The notes below the pieces were generated by a model, which searched no databases, was not told the origin of the DNA, and worked only from the letters and a program-made list of their open reading frames with translations. Source: Bacillota bacterium (GTDB taxonomy: Bacteria > Bacillota > Clostridia > Christensenellales > Aristaeellaceae). Taken from it: 64,000 nt of DNA. The translations under genes and the position numbers were made by a program. Location of the stretch: the NCBI GenBank assembly GCA_023404345.1, contig JAEYCB010000061.1, forward strand, positions 1 to 64,000, given 5' to 3'. This document shows, piece after piece, positions 53,148 to 61,541 of the stretch; the first letter of the stretch is position 1, and each line of letters opens with the position of its first letter.

Positions 53148-54081
53148 GCTTTGCGCCTCCCTTGCTGGTGGGCCGGTCCAGATAGCGCGCCTTCCAATAC
53201 GGCACAGCCAGGAACAGGGCAACGATCACGGCAGACAGCAGCTTCAGGTAGTTGGAATTGATGCCGCTGAGGCTGACCACGGCCTGAATGACCACATAGT
53301 AGATGATGGAGCCGATGGCCACGGCCAAGAGCTTGAGGGCGAAGTTTCGGAAGATTTTGCCGAAGATGACTTCGCCGATGATCACGGCGGCCAGACCAAT
53401 TACAATGGCGCCGCGGCCCATGTTGATATCTGCGAAGCTCTGGTACTGCGAGAGCAGCGCGCCGGAAAGTGCCACCAGCCCATTGGAGATCATCAGGCCC
53501 AGCACTTTATTGAAATTCGTGTTGATGCCCTGCGCGCGGGCCATGTTCCCATTTGCGCCCGTGGCGCGCAGCGAGCAACCCAGCTCTGTGCCAAAGAACC
53601 AGTACAGCACGGCGATGATCACCACCGTGAACAGCCCCGCTACGAAAATGGGGTGCTGCCAGAAGCCCCGCGTACCCTTGGTCACATCCTGCAGGTAGCG
53701 AAGGGATACCAGCAGATCGTATTTGTTGACGTTCAGCGACTGATTGGCCTTCATGCCCATGATGGCCAGATTGACCGACCATAGGCCCAGCTGTGTGAGA
53801 ATGCCCGACAGGATAGCGGGGATACCGCACGCCGTATGCAACAGCGCCGTGACCATTCCGGCCAGCATCCCGGCCAGAATAGCGGCCAGCAACGATAGCC
53901 AAACGTTGCAGCCGCTTGTGATGAGCATCACGCCCACAGCGCCGCCGGTGCAGAAGGAGCCGTCTACCGTCAGGTCGGCAATATCCAGCAGCTTATAGGT
54001 GATGTACAGCCCTATGGCCATAATGCCCCAGACAAGCCCCTGGGAAATGGCGCCGGGCAGCGCGTTGAGAAAGCTCGACAA
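53140..54081 (-). CDS. ABC transporter permease (TrpY-like)
   Basis: About 313 residues, eight or more hydrophobic helices, LivH-like: ALPGAISQGLVWGIMAIGLYI, ADLTVDGSFCTGGAVG and RATGANGNMARAQGI. TTG at 54081 is taken as the start, since GGAGG lies eight bases upstream and the protein then begins MSSFLNALPG as relatives do; the in-frame frame from 54114 has no such site. It forms the channel with the ATPase encoded next. Confidence 0.88.
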   Translation of the reverse strand: MSSFLNALPGAISQGLVWGIMAIGLYITYKLLDIADLTVDGSFCTGGAVGVMLITSGCNVWLSLLAAILAGMLAGMVTALLHTACGIPAILSGILTQLGLWSVNLAIMGMKANQSLNVNKYDLLVSLRYLQDVTKGTRGFWQHPIFVAGLFTVVIIAVLYWFFGTELGCSLRATGANGNMARAQGINTNFNKVLGLMISNGLVALSGALLSQYQSFADINMGRGAIVIGLAAVIIGEVIFGKIFRNFALKLLAVAIGSIIYYVVIQAVVSLSGINSNYLKLLSAVIVALFLAVPYWKARYLDRPTSKGGAKHA

Positions 54082-54145
54082 TGTATTTTCCTCCAGTTCC
54101 GCAGCGGGCAACACCCGCCGCCGGTATTTTCAAAACCGCAAAAAC

Positions 54146-54170
54146 GGGGGAAAAGGCAAGCCTTTTCCCG
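54146..54170 (-). other. Intercistronic stem-loop after the TrpX-like gene
   Basis: GGGAAAAGG (54148-54156) pairs with CCTTTTCCC (54161-54169) around a four-base loop. Located between the binding-protein stop and the permease start. Confidence 0.7.
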
Positions 54171-54192
54171 CCGCTTTTCAAGTGTTCAAAGG

Positions 54193-55140
54193 TTATTCGA
54201 TAGCCGTATAGCCCTCCGGCATGGCAATGCCCAACGCCTCTCCGATGGCGACGTTGAACTTGGGAGTAAAGTTTTCAGCGTAGGCAATGGGCATGGTGGA
54301 GATATCCGCCTCGCCCGTGAGAATCTTGGCGGCCATCTTGCCGGTGGTCACGCCCAGATCGTAATAGCTGATGGATAGCGTGGCTACGCCGCAGCCCTGG
54401 CAGATGCCTTCTTCGCCGGCAATTACAGGCACGCCCGCAGGCTGGCAGATGTTGTCCACGATACCTGCATTGGCAGCCACGGTGTTGTCGGTGGGCACAT
54501 AGATCACATCGCTAGCATCGGCGGCAGACTGCGTTACGGCAGCGGCATCATTGCTGTCGGCGAAGGGGTAGAGGGTGCAGGTATAGCCCATTTCCTCCAG
54601 ATAACCCTTCACAGTGTCCACCTGGTACTGGCTGTTGGCCTCGGCCGAGCAGTAGAGCAGGCCGACGGTCTTGGCATCGGGAAACAGGGTCTGCAACATG
54701 GCGGCCTGCTGATCCAGCGGGGCCAGGTCGGAGGTGCCGGAGACGTTGCCGCCCACAGTGCCATTAAAGTCATCAATATCCAGCGCCACGCCATATTCGG
54801 TGACGGATGTGCCCAGAATGGGAATGTCCGCCGTTGCAGCCACAGCAGCCTGCAGCGCGGCAGTGGCATTGGCCAGAATCAGGTCCACATCAGCAGCTAC
54901 AAAAGAATTGACAATAGTGGAACAGGTGTTGGAATCGCCTGCGGCATTTTGCACATCAAAGGTCACCGCGTCGCCCAGCTCCTCGGTTAGTGCGTCCATA
55001 AAGCCCTGGGTAGCGGCATCCAGCGCATCGTGTGTGACCAACTGACACACACCCACAGTATAGGTTTGTCCCTCAGCCAGAGACGCTCCGGCGCAGAGCA
55101 GCAGCATAGCCGCCATCAGAATGGAAACGAGCTTCTTCAT
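54193..55140 (-). CDS. ABC binding protein, TrpX-like
   Basis: 315 residues with a signal peptide (MKKLVSILMAAMLLLCAGASLAEG) and an ABC_sub_bind domain: VGVCQLVTHDALDAATQGF, DLILANATAALQAA, TVGLLYCSAEANS, VYVPTDNT-like IYVPTDNTVAANAG. The cleavage is best placed after SLA. The cysteine at position 16 lies too early and in a poor context for lipidation. It begins the T-box-controlled operon. An amino-acid ligand, likely aromatic, is inferred from family and T-box. Confidence 0.92.
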   Translation of the reverse strand: MKKLVSILMAAMLLLCAGASLAEGQTYTVGVCQLVTHDALDAATQGFMDALTEELGDAVTFDVQNAAGDSNTCSTIVNSFVAADVDLILANATAALQAAVAATADIPILGTSVTEYGVALDIDDFNGTVGGNVSGTSDLAPLDQQAAMLQTLFPDAKTVGLLYCSAEANSQYQVDTVKGYLEEMGYTCTLYPFADSNDAAAVTQSAADASDVIYVPTDNTVAANAGIVDNICQPAGVPVIAGEEGICQGCGVATLSISYYDLGVTTGKMAAKILTGEADISTMPIAYAENFTPKFNVAIGEALGIAMPEGYTAIE

Positions 55141-55199
55141 AAAACCTACCTCCCTACAATGGTGCCCAATTATTTTCAAACGGGCATGGCCCGGTTGAA

Positions 55200-55487
55200 G
55201 CGATCATAAAATCAGAAAACGCCCCGCTTTCCCGCCTCGCTGCGGGAAAACAAAGGGCGCATCATCACGCGGTACCACCTCTGCTTTGCCGGAAAACGGG
55301 TTCCGGCCTCAGGAGCAACCAGCATTGCTCGCAGACTGGTAACGGGTCTGACCCGGTCCGGCCTACTTGCCTGCTTTCAGCCGGACGGCTCCGGGGCGGA
55401 ATTCGCCGCTTTCCACACCCCCCTCGCACCGTTCGGAGGCTCTCGAAAAAAGCGCGGCCAAGTCACCCCATCAGCGCCTTGATGGCA
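55200..55487 (-). ncRNA. T-box riboswitch upstream of TrpXYZ-like operon, specifier probably UUC (Phe)
   Basis: Read on the minus strand, the leader has a stem I with GCTGATGGGG and CCCCGGAGC (kink-turn), helix GCCGC/GCGGC, GAGAG bulge and a distal hairpin CCTCC/GGGGG. The specifier loop 3' strand is GAATTCCG; the codon after GAA is TTC (plus positions 55399-55401). The T-box core AGGTGGTACCGCG is at 55280-55268. A terminator follows. Uncharged tRNA should open the operon. Phe is the best reading; ATT and TCC are weaker options. Confidence 0.88.
55212..55260 (-). terminator. T-box terminator
   Basis: On the minus strand CGCCC-TTTG-TTTTCCCGC pairs with GCGGGAAAGCGGGGCG, followed by TTTTCTGATTTT. 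It competes with the antiterminator that contains GGTGGTACC. Confidence 0.85.
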
Positions 55488-55492
55488 TGCAT

Positions 55493-55520
55493 TGTATACC
55501 TCAAACGGCCGGCAAGTCAA
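55493..55520 (-). promoter_or_regulatory. Promoter of the T-box operon
   Basis: On the minus strand TTGACT (55520-55515) and TATACA (55498-55493), spacing 16; TACAAT with 18 is an alternative -10. Confidence 0.7.
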
Positions 55521-55818
55521 GTGCCAAAATGTACGATGCGGTTATAAAAGGCAGCAGAATGCGACAAAGCATTGGTTTTGTCCGGCTCCGGACTTTGTAT
55601 TTTTCCTGTTTTGTTAAGGGCGCAGGAAGATGATGCCGTGCAAGGTTTCCCTGACACTGCCTAGGAACGGGCGGAATTTTCCAATATCAACAATTTTGGG
55701 AGGCGGTTGCTGTTTGTATTTTGATGAAAGACCGCGGCCCTCCAACCCCACCCAAAGGGTTATTTGAAGGAATGATATCGCTGTCATGTTTTTCTTGTGC
55801 ACTTCTCAGGCATGAGCC
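55521..55818. other. Spacer between divergent amino acid transporters
   Basis: No gene supported. It contains a copy of the intergenic motif GCGGCCCTCCAACC...CCAAAGGGTT at about 55734-55762, related to 52262-52287. The rest has no structure I can name. Confidence 0.5.
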
Positions 55819-55848
55819 TTGCACTTTGGCGTGGTAAAGTTATATAAT
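55819..55848 (+). promoter_or_regulatory. Promoter of the liv operon
   Basis: TTGCAC at 55819-55824 and TATAAT at 55843-55848, spacing 18, 45 bases before the start codon. No T-box or attenuator follows. Confidence 0.8.
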
Positions 55849-55893
55849 CTCCTCAACACCCAACCACATGACTGATACAGGAGGGACCAACGT

Positions 55894-57045
55894 ATGAAAA
55901 AGATCGTAGCCATCCTACTGGCGGTTCTGATGATGATTCCGGCGTTCGCTTTGGGCGAAAATGTCGTCAAGATCGGCGTGTTTGAGCCCGCCTCCGGCGA
56001 CAGCGGTGCGGGCGGCAAGCAGGAAATGCTGGGCATGCAATACGCCAACAGCGTGCAGCCTACCGTTGAGATCGGAGGAGAAACTTACACCGTTGAGCTC
56101 GTCTATGCCGATAATGGTTCTTCCGCCGACAAGGCTCCTTCCGCCGCGCAGCAGCTGGTCAGCGAGGGCGTGAGCGTTGTGCTTGGTTCCTACGGTTCCG
56201 GCGTGTCCATCGCTGGGTCGCAGTACTTTGCGGACGCGGGCATCCCCGCCATCGGCGTGACCTGCACCAACCCGCAGGTGACGGCGGGCAACACCCACTA
56301 CTTCCGCATCTGCTTCCTTGACCCCTTCCAGGGCACGGTGCTGGCTAACTACGCTTTCAGCGAGCTGGGCGCCAAGACCGCCTACTGCCTGGCCGAGCTG
56401 GGCAACGACTACGACGTGGGCCTGTGCCACTACTTCCAGCAGGCGTTTGAAGCGCTGGGCGGCACGGTGATCTCCGATACCTTCCCCACGGGCAACAGCG
56501 ACTTCACCTCTTACCTCTCCAATGCGACCGCCATCGGCGCGGAAGTGTTCTTCTGCCCGGTGTCCATCGCCTACTCCACCCAGATCATTAACCAGGCTGC
56601 GGGCCAGAATGTGACCTATCCTATCATGGGCGGCGATACGCTGGACTCCAACGTGGTGGTCGAGGCGGCCAAGGGCACCAACGTCAAGCTTTACATCAGC
56701 ACCTTCTATCAGGAGGGCGGCTCTCCCGAGTTTGACGAGGGCTTCAAGGCTTGGCTCAATTCCAACAGCGAAGCCCTGACCAACAACGGCGGCAACGACA
56801 TGATCGCGGCTGTGTCCGTCATGGGTTATGACGCCTACTTCGTGGCTCTGGAGGCCCTCAAGGCCGCTGGGAGCACCGACAGCAAGGCTGTCAACGAGGC
56901 TCTGTGGGATGTGACGTATGACGGTGTGTCCGGCCATATCGCCTTTGACGAAATCGGCGACGCGGCGCGTGATTCCGCTTACATCAAGACCGCCAACACC
57001 GAAACCGGCGCCTGGGACTTCGTAACGGTGCAGACGGTGCAATAA
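55894..57045 (+). CDS. livJ: Branched-chain amino acid ABC binding protein
   Basis: 383 residues. A signal peptide MKKIVAILLAVLMMIPAFALGE without Cys is followed by a LivJ-type Peripla_BP_6 domain: VVKIGVFEPASGDSGAGG, ELVYADNGSS, VVLGSYGSGVSIA, and VMGYDAYFVALEALKAAGS at the C-terminus. It binds branched-chain or related amino acids. ATG 55894 follows AGGAGGGA. First gene of the operon; the hairpin at 57083-57115 separates it from livH. Confidence 0.93.
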   Translation: MKKIVAILLAVLMMIPAFALGENVVKIGVFEPASGDSGAGGKQEMLGMQYANSVQPTVEIGGETYTVELVYADNGSSADKAPSAAQQLVSEGVSVVLGSYGSGVSIAGSQYFADAGIPAIGVTCTNPQVTAGNTHYFRICFLDPFQGTVLANYAFSELGAKTAYCLAELGNDYDVGLCHYFQQAFEALGGTVISDTFPTGNSDFTSYLSNATAIGAEVFFCPVSIAYSTQIINQAAGQNVTYPIMGGDTLDSNVVVEAAKGTNVKLYISTFYQEGGSPEFDEGFKAWLNSNSEALTNNGGNDMIAAVSVMGYDAYFVALEALKAAGSTDSKAVNEALWDVTYDGVSGHIAFDEIGDAARDSAYIKTANTETGAWDFVTVQTVQ

Positions 57046-57082
57046 TTCATTCCCGATCACGGCCTGACCGAAAAAGTCCGTT

Positions 57083-57115
57083 TTCGCGGCGGGGGCCCGA
57101 TGCCCCCGCCGCGAA
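57083..57115 (+). other. Intercistronic stem-loop between livJ and livH
   Basis: TTCGCGGCGGGGGC (57083-57096) pairs perfectly with GCCCCCGCCGCGAA (57102-57115), 14 pairs. Only TTTCG follows, so it is more likely to stabilise the livJ message than to end transcription completely. Confidence 0.8.
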
Positions 57116-57148
57116 TTTCGTAAACTGCCAAAAGGGGGCTCGTTTACC

Positions 57149-58072
57149 ATGATGAGCACGGTTTTGCCCTATCTGCTTTCCGGCGTGAGCGTCGGCGGGC
57201 AGTACGCCCTGATTGCCATCGGATATACGATGGTATACGGCATCCTGCGCCTGATCAACTTCGCCCACGGCGACGTGTTCATGGTGGCGGGCATTCTGAT
57301 GGTCTATATCTCTGCCAGCGGACTGCCGCTGTATGTGTCGATTCCGCTGGTGCTGGTCCTTACCGCATTTATCGGCTTCCTGATCGAGCGTGTGGCCTAC
57401 AAGCCTCTGCGCTCTGCTCCGCGCATGAGCATCATGATTTCGGCCATCGGTGTCAGCTACACGCTGCAAAACCTGGTTTTGTACATCACTGGCGGCCTGA
57501 ACCAGTATTATCCCAGCATTCCCTTCATCTCTCAATCCGTGACGATCGGCACGGCGACCACCAAAATGGTCACCATCATCACGCCGGTGCTTACGGTGGT
57601 GCTGGTCATCGCGCTGGTAATGCTCATCAACCATACCAAAATCGGCATGGCGATGCGCGCTGTTTCAAAAGATTTTGAAACAAGCCAGCTCATGGGCATC
57701 AAGATCAACCGCGTGATTTCCGTCACTTTTGTGATTGGATCGTTCCTGGCAGGCGTGGGATCGCTCCTCTACTTCACCAACTACACTACCGTTATTCAGA
57801 CCTCAGGCGCTATGCCGGGCCTGAAGGCCTTTGTGGCAGCAGTGTTCGGAGGCATCGGCAGCGTGCCGGGAGCCGTGGTAGGCGCGTTTATCATCGGCAT
57901 CTGTGAAAACATCATCAAGGGCCTGGACGTGATTTTGATCAAGGCGGGCCTGAGCAAACAGATGTTGGGACTGACCACCTTCTCCGATGCGTTTACCTTC
58001 GCGCTGCTCATCGTGATTCTGATCGTCAAGCCGACAGGCTTGTTTGGCGAAAAGACGACCGACAAGGTGTGA
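57149..58072 (+). CDS. livH: Branched-chain amino acid ABC permease LivH
   Basis: 307 residues, about eight membrane helices. GVSVGGQYALIAIGYTMVYGILRLINFAHGDVFMV split into its typical parts YALIAIGYTMVYGIL and NFAHGDVFM, GIKINRVISVTFVIG and GLKAFVAAVFGGIGSVPGAV are standard LivH blocks. Starts with ATG ATG; the first is used with AAAGGGGG upstream, though the second is equally possible. Confidence 0.96.
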   Translation: MMSTVLPYLLSGVSVGGQYALIAIGYTMVYGILRLINFAHGDVFMVAGILMVYISASGLPLYVSIPLVLVLTAFIGFLIERVAYKPLRSAPRMSIMISAIGVSYTLQNLVLYITGGLNQYYPSIPFISQSVTIGTATTKMVTIITPVLTVVLVIALVMLINHTKIGMAMRAVSKDFETSQLMGIKINRVISVTFVIGSFLAGVGSLLYFTNYTTVIQTSGAMPGLKAFVAAVFGGIGSVPGAVVGAFIIGICENIIKGLDVILIKAGLSKQMLGLTTFSDAFTFALLIVILIVKPTGLFGEKTTDKV

Positions 58073-58082
58073 GGTGAGAATC

Positions 58083-59222
58083 ATGACCAATGTACAGAGC
58101 GTTCCCCGTGTCAACAAGCCGGACCGCGGCGTGATTCTGACCGCTGTGGTGCTTGTGCTTATCTATGCGCTTGTGTTTGCGCTGGAGCAGATTCTGCCGC
58201 CTACCTCCATGCTCTTTACGGTGCTGAAAAAAGGCGCGACCTACGCGCTGGTCGCGGTGTCGATGAACCTGCTCAATGGCTTTACCGGGCTGTTTTCGCT
58301 GGGCCAGGCGGGCTTTATGCTCATCGGTGCCTATACCTACGGCATTTTGACCATTCCCGTAGCGCAGCGCGCGGCCGTGTATCAGTACTATGATGGAGGC
58401 CTGGTGCAGTTTGCCATGCCGGTGATTCCGGCGCTGATTCTGGCGGGTGTAGCGGCAGCAATCTTCGCTTTTTTGATCGGCCTGCCGGTGCTTCGCCTCA
58501 AGAGCGATTATTTGGCCATCGCTACGCTGGGCTTTGCGGAGATCATCCGGTCCATCTTCCAGTGGGATAAGCTGGGCGCGGTCACCAACGGCTCCAATAT
58601 GCTGCGCCTGTTTCCCACGTTTAATGATTTCAACATCAAAAACGCCGAGGGCGAAGTGACGCTGTACCTGTCCACGCTGGTACCATTCCTCATCGCGGGC
58701 GTGTGCATCGCGCTCATTGTGGCGCTGATCCATTCCAGCTACGGCCGTGCCTTTATGGCCATCCGCGACGACGAGGTGGCCGCTGAGGCCATGGGCATCA
58801 ACCTCGCGCGGCACAAGCAGTTCGCTTTCTGCCTGAGCAGCTTTTTTGCGGGCGTGGGCGGCGCGATGCTGGCCATGTATCAAAACAGCGTACAGGCCAA
58901 GAGCTTTACCTCAGCCATGACGTATGAGATTCTGCTCATCGTGGTGATCGGCGGTATTGGTTCGGTCACGGGCAGCTGCATCGGTTCATTCCTGTTTGTG
59001 GCCTGCTCGGAGTGGTGGCTGCGCTTCCTGGATCAGAAGCAGATGATCGGCCAGTGGGAGGTGCCGCTGCTTCGCAACGGCTTCCGCCTGGTGGTGTTCT
59101 CACTGATCATCATGGTGGTGGTGCTGTTCTTCCGTCAGGGCATCATGGGTTCGCGAGAGCTGCCAGATCTGTTCCGTAAAAAAACGACGGCGAAATCCGC
59201 CAGAAAGGGGGCGGGGAAATGA
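58083..59222 (+). CDS. livM: Branched-chain amino acid ABC permease LivM
   Basis: 379 residues, about ten membrane helices. LNGFTGLFSLGQAGFMLIGAY-type block, LRLKSDYLAIATLGFAEI and AIRDDEVAAEAMGIN are LivM signatures. ATG 58083 follows GAGGTGAG. The C-terminus is basic (RKKTTAKSARKGAGK), slightly longer than usual. Overlaps livG by four bases. Confidence 0.95.
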   Translation: MTNVQSVPRVNKPDRGVILTAVVLVLIYALVFALEQILPPTSMLFTVLKKGATYALVAVSMNLLNGFTGLFSLGQAGFMLIGAYTYGILTIPVAQRAAVYQYYDGGLVQFAMPVIPALILAGVAAAIFAFLIGLPVLRLKSDYLAIATLGFAEIIRSIFQWDKLGAVTNGSNMLRLFPTFNDFNIKNAEGEVTLYLSTLVPFLIAGVCIALIVALIHSSYGRAFMAIRDDEVAAEAMGINLARHKQFAFCLSSFFAGVGGAMLAMYQNSVQAKSFTSAMTYEILLIVVIGGIGSVTGSCIGSFLFVACSEWWLRFLDQKQMIGQWEVPLLRNGFRLVVFSLIIMVVVLFFRQGIMGSRELPDLFRKKTTAKSARKGAGK

Positions 59223-60064
59223 ACATGGTCGAAACCGTCCTCGAGCTGGAAAACATGACCATGCAATTTGGCGGCGTGGTGGCTGTGGACAGCTTCAGCA
59301 TGCATGTGGATCAGGGCGAAACCGTTGCGCTGATCGGCCCCAACGGCGCAGGTAAGACCACTGCGTTCAACGTCATCACTGGTGTGTATGCGCCTACCAA
59401 CGGGTGCGTCAAACTGCGCGGCAAGATCATCGCGCAGGGCCATCCCACGGGCAAAATGCGCAAGCTTTACGCCGGTACCCACATCGGCGAGTATAATCAT
59501 CTCATTTCCAATACGCCTGACAAGATCACCGAGATGGGCGTGGCGCGTACGTTCCAGAATATCCGCCTGTTTAAAAATATGACGGTTCTGGAAAACGTGC
59601 TGGTGGCGCGGCACATGCGCCTGAAGGCAGGGCTGTTTACCTCCATGCTGCATATTAACCAGCAGGAGGAACGGCGCATCCGTCAGGAATCGCTGGACCT
59701 GCTGGATATGCTAGGCCTGGGCGACGTAGCGCAGGAAAAAGCGTCCTCGCTGCCCTATGGCAAGCAGCGCTATCTCGAAATCGCCCGCGCGCTGGCGACT
59801 GAGCCGCGGCTGCTTTTGCTGGATGAACCCGCCGCTGGCATGAACCCGCAGGAAACCGATGACCTGAGCGATTTTATCCGCAAAATCAAGGAGGATTTCA
59901 AGCTCACTGTGTTCCTGATTGAGCACCATATGAACCTGGTGATGGATATTTCCGACCGCATCTACGTGCTGGACTTCGGCAAGCTGATTGCGGAAGGCAC
60001 GCCGCAGCAGGTGCAGGACGATCCCGCGGTGATCGCGGCCTATTTGGGGGTGGATGAGGAATGA
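59219..60064 (+). CDS. livG: Branched-chain amino acid ABC ATPase LivG
   Basis: 281 residues. Walker A GPNGAGKTTAFN, LivG-type insert with GVARTFQNIRLFKNMTVLENV, signature-like SSLPYGKQRYLEIARAL and Walker B LLLLDEPAAGMNPQE. Pairs with LivF. The LSGGQ motif is replaced by LPYGKQ, normal for LivG. ATG 59219 overlaps livM stop, and its end overlaps livF by four. Confidence 0.96.
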   Translation: MNMVETVLELENMTMQFGGVVAVDSFSMHVDQGETVALIGPNGAGKTTAFNVITGVYAPTNGCVKLRGKIIAQGHPTGKMRKLYAGTHIGEYNHLISNTPDKITEMGVARTFQNIRLFKNMTVLENVLVARHMRLKAGLFTSMLHINQQEERRIRQESLDLLDMLGLGDVAQEKASSLPYGKQRYLEIARALATEPRLLLLDEPAAGMNPQETDDLSDFIRKIKEDFKLTVFLIEHHMNLVMDISDRIYVLDFGKLIAEGTPQQVQDDPAVIAAYLGVDEE

Positions 60065-60792
60065 GCTTGCTGGAAGTGAAGGACCTGGTGGTCAGCTACG
60101 GCGGCATCGAGGCGCTCAAGGGAATTTCCTTCAGCGTGGACGAGGGCCAGATCGTCACTTTGATCGGCGCAAATGGCGCCGGCAAATCCACCACCTTGCG
60201 CGCTATTACGGGTATCGTGCCGGTCAAGGGCGGTACCAGTACCTACAACGGCGAGGACATCACCGGCATGGACACCCAAAAGGTGGTGGAGCGCGGCATC
60301 GCGCTGGTGCCGGAGGGCCGGCGCGTATTTGCCAACCTCACGGTGCTTGAAAACCTCAAGATCGGCGCGTATCTGCGCAAGGATACTGCGCAGATTCAAA
60401 AGGACATCGAATACATCTACAAGCTCTTTCCACGCCTGCAGGAGCGCAGCTGGCAGTTGGCGGGCACGCTGTCCGGCGGCGAGCAGCAGATGCTGGCCGT
60501 GGGCCGTGCCATGATGACCCGCCCCCGCCTGATCATGATGGATGAGCCCTCCCTGGGTCTGGCACCGCTGGTTGTCAAGGACATTTTTGGCATTATCAAC
60601 CGACTGAGCGCAGATGGCATTACTATCTTGCTGATCGAACAGAACGCCAATGCGGCGCTGCACGCGGCGCACTATGGCTACGTGCTGGAAACCGGCATGA
60701 TGACGCTGTCCGGCACGGGCGAGGAGCTGCTCAGCAGCAAGAGCATTCAGGAAGCCTACCTGGGTAAGGGAAAAAAGGCAAAACATGCATAA
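60061..60792 (+). CDS. livF: Branched-chain amino acid ABC ATPase LivF
   Basis: 243 residues. LEVKDLVVSYGGIEALKGIS, Walker A GANGAGKSTTLRAITG, signature LSGGEQQMLAVGRAMM, Walker B LIMMDEPSLGLAPL. Last gene of the liv operon, followed by a strong terminator. Confidence 0.97.
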   Translation: MSLLEVKDLVVSYGGIEALKGISFSVDEGQIVTLIGANGAGKSTTLRAITGIVPVKGGTSTYNGEDITGMDTQKVVERGIALVPEGRRVFANLTVLENLKIGAYLRKDTAQIQKDIEYIYKLFPRLQERSWQLAGTLSGGEQQMLAVGRAMMTRPRLIMMDEPSLGLAPLVVKDIFGIINRLSADGITILLIEQNANAALHAAHYGYVLETGMMTLSGTGEELLSSKSIQEAYLGKGKKAKHA

Positions 60793-60797
60793 GAAAA

Positions 60798-60844
60798 AGT
60801 GCCTTCCGGGCGGCGAAAGCCGTGCGGAGGGCACTTTTTTTCGT
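60798..60844 (+). terminator. Rho-independent terminator of the liv operon
   Basis: AAAGTGCC and GGGCACTTT flank inner pairs TCCG/CGGA and GGC/GCC, followed by a run of seven or eight T. Near-symmetric, so it may also stop the opposite gene. Confidence 0.93.
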
Positions 60845-60859
60845 TTGGATTAAAGAAGA

Positions 60860-61396
60860 TCAGGTTTCGGCCCTCGCAGCGCGCCGGCGCACGAGGTCTG
60901 TCAAAAGCCACAGATAGGCAGCCGTTACCGCGACAGCAGCCAGCACGCCCGGTAGAAACTTTGGCCCACCGGGCAGGGCGCGAACGACCGCTGACAGGAC
61001 GACGGCGGAAAGCATAATCAACAGGGCCGTTTGAATCAGTCTGGCTGCACAGTACCGGCGCACTGCCCAGAGCAGAAATGCATAGAAACACACGGGCGCC
61101 AAAGCCTCGCCTGACGGCAGGGGAAAGGCATGCAGCCATTCCACTGACATGCCCAGCAGCAGCGATGCCGCCAGGTTGACAACCAAAGGCAGCCGCGCAG
61201 CGTTCCCAGGCAGTGCCAGCGCTGCAATCAGCGTAACCATTGCCATGGGCAGCGGCTTTGCAAGCCGCCCGCATAGCGCCCACATCCATGTCCACAGATG
61301 ATTGGGAGAATGGATAGCAAAAAATCCGCGAAAGTCCACGGCCAGCAGAAGTACGGCTATGGCAACTGCAAGCATCAGCATGCGCCTTCTGGTCAT
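60860..61396 (-). CDS. Hypothetical polytopic membrane protein
   Basis: 178 residues with about five or six hydrophobic segments, a basic start (MTRRRML) and a basic end (RRRAARAE). No family was recognised. ATG 61396 lies eight bases after AAAGGAG; a longer in-frame version to 61543 is unlikely. It is divergent from the nadR-like gene. A vitamin uptake role is conceivable from position, but PnuC-like motifs are not seen. Confidence 0.65.
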   Translation of the reverse strand: MTRRRMLMLAVAIAVLLLAVDFRGFFAIHSPNHLWTWMWALCGRLAKPLPMAMVTLIAALALPGNAARLPLVVNLAASLLLGMSVEWLHAFPLPSGEALAPVCFYAFLLWAVRRYCAARLIQTALLIMLSAVVLSAVVRALPGGPKFLPGVLAAVAVTAAYLWLLTDLVRRRAARAET

Positions 61397-61541
61397 GCAC
61401 ATTGCTCCTTTCCAAATCATCTCAGGGAAAGGCAATCTCCTTTCGCAAAAAATGATACCATATCCCAAACGCTTTGAACAGGCAGGAAAAAGGCCGGGAG
61501 CGTAGAATGTTCTATCACAAACCGCCAAGGGAGGAAGACCC

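Noticed and set aside
52134..53261. Long plus-strand frame across the palindrome array and antisense to the TrpZ-like gene
   Set aside because: Most of it is opposite a clear ABC ATPase; the rest is repeat DNA.
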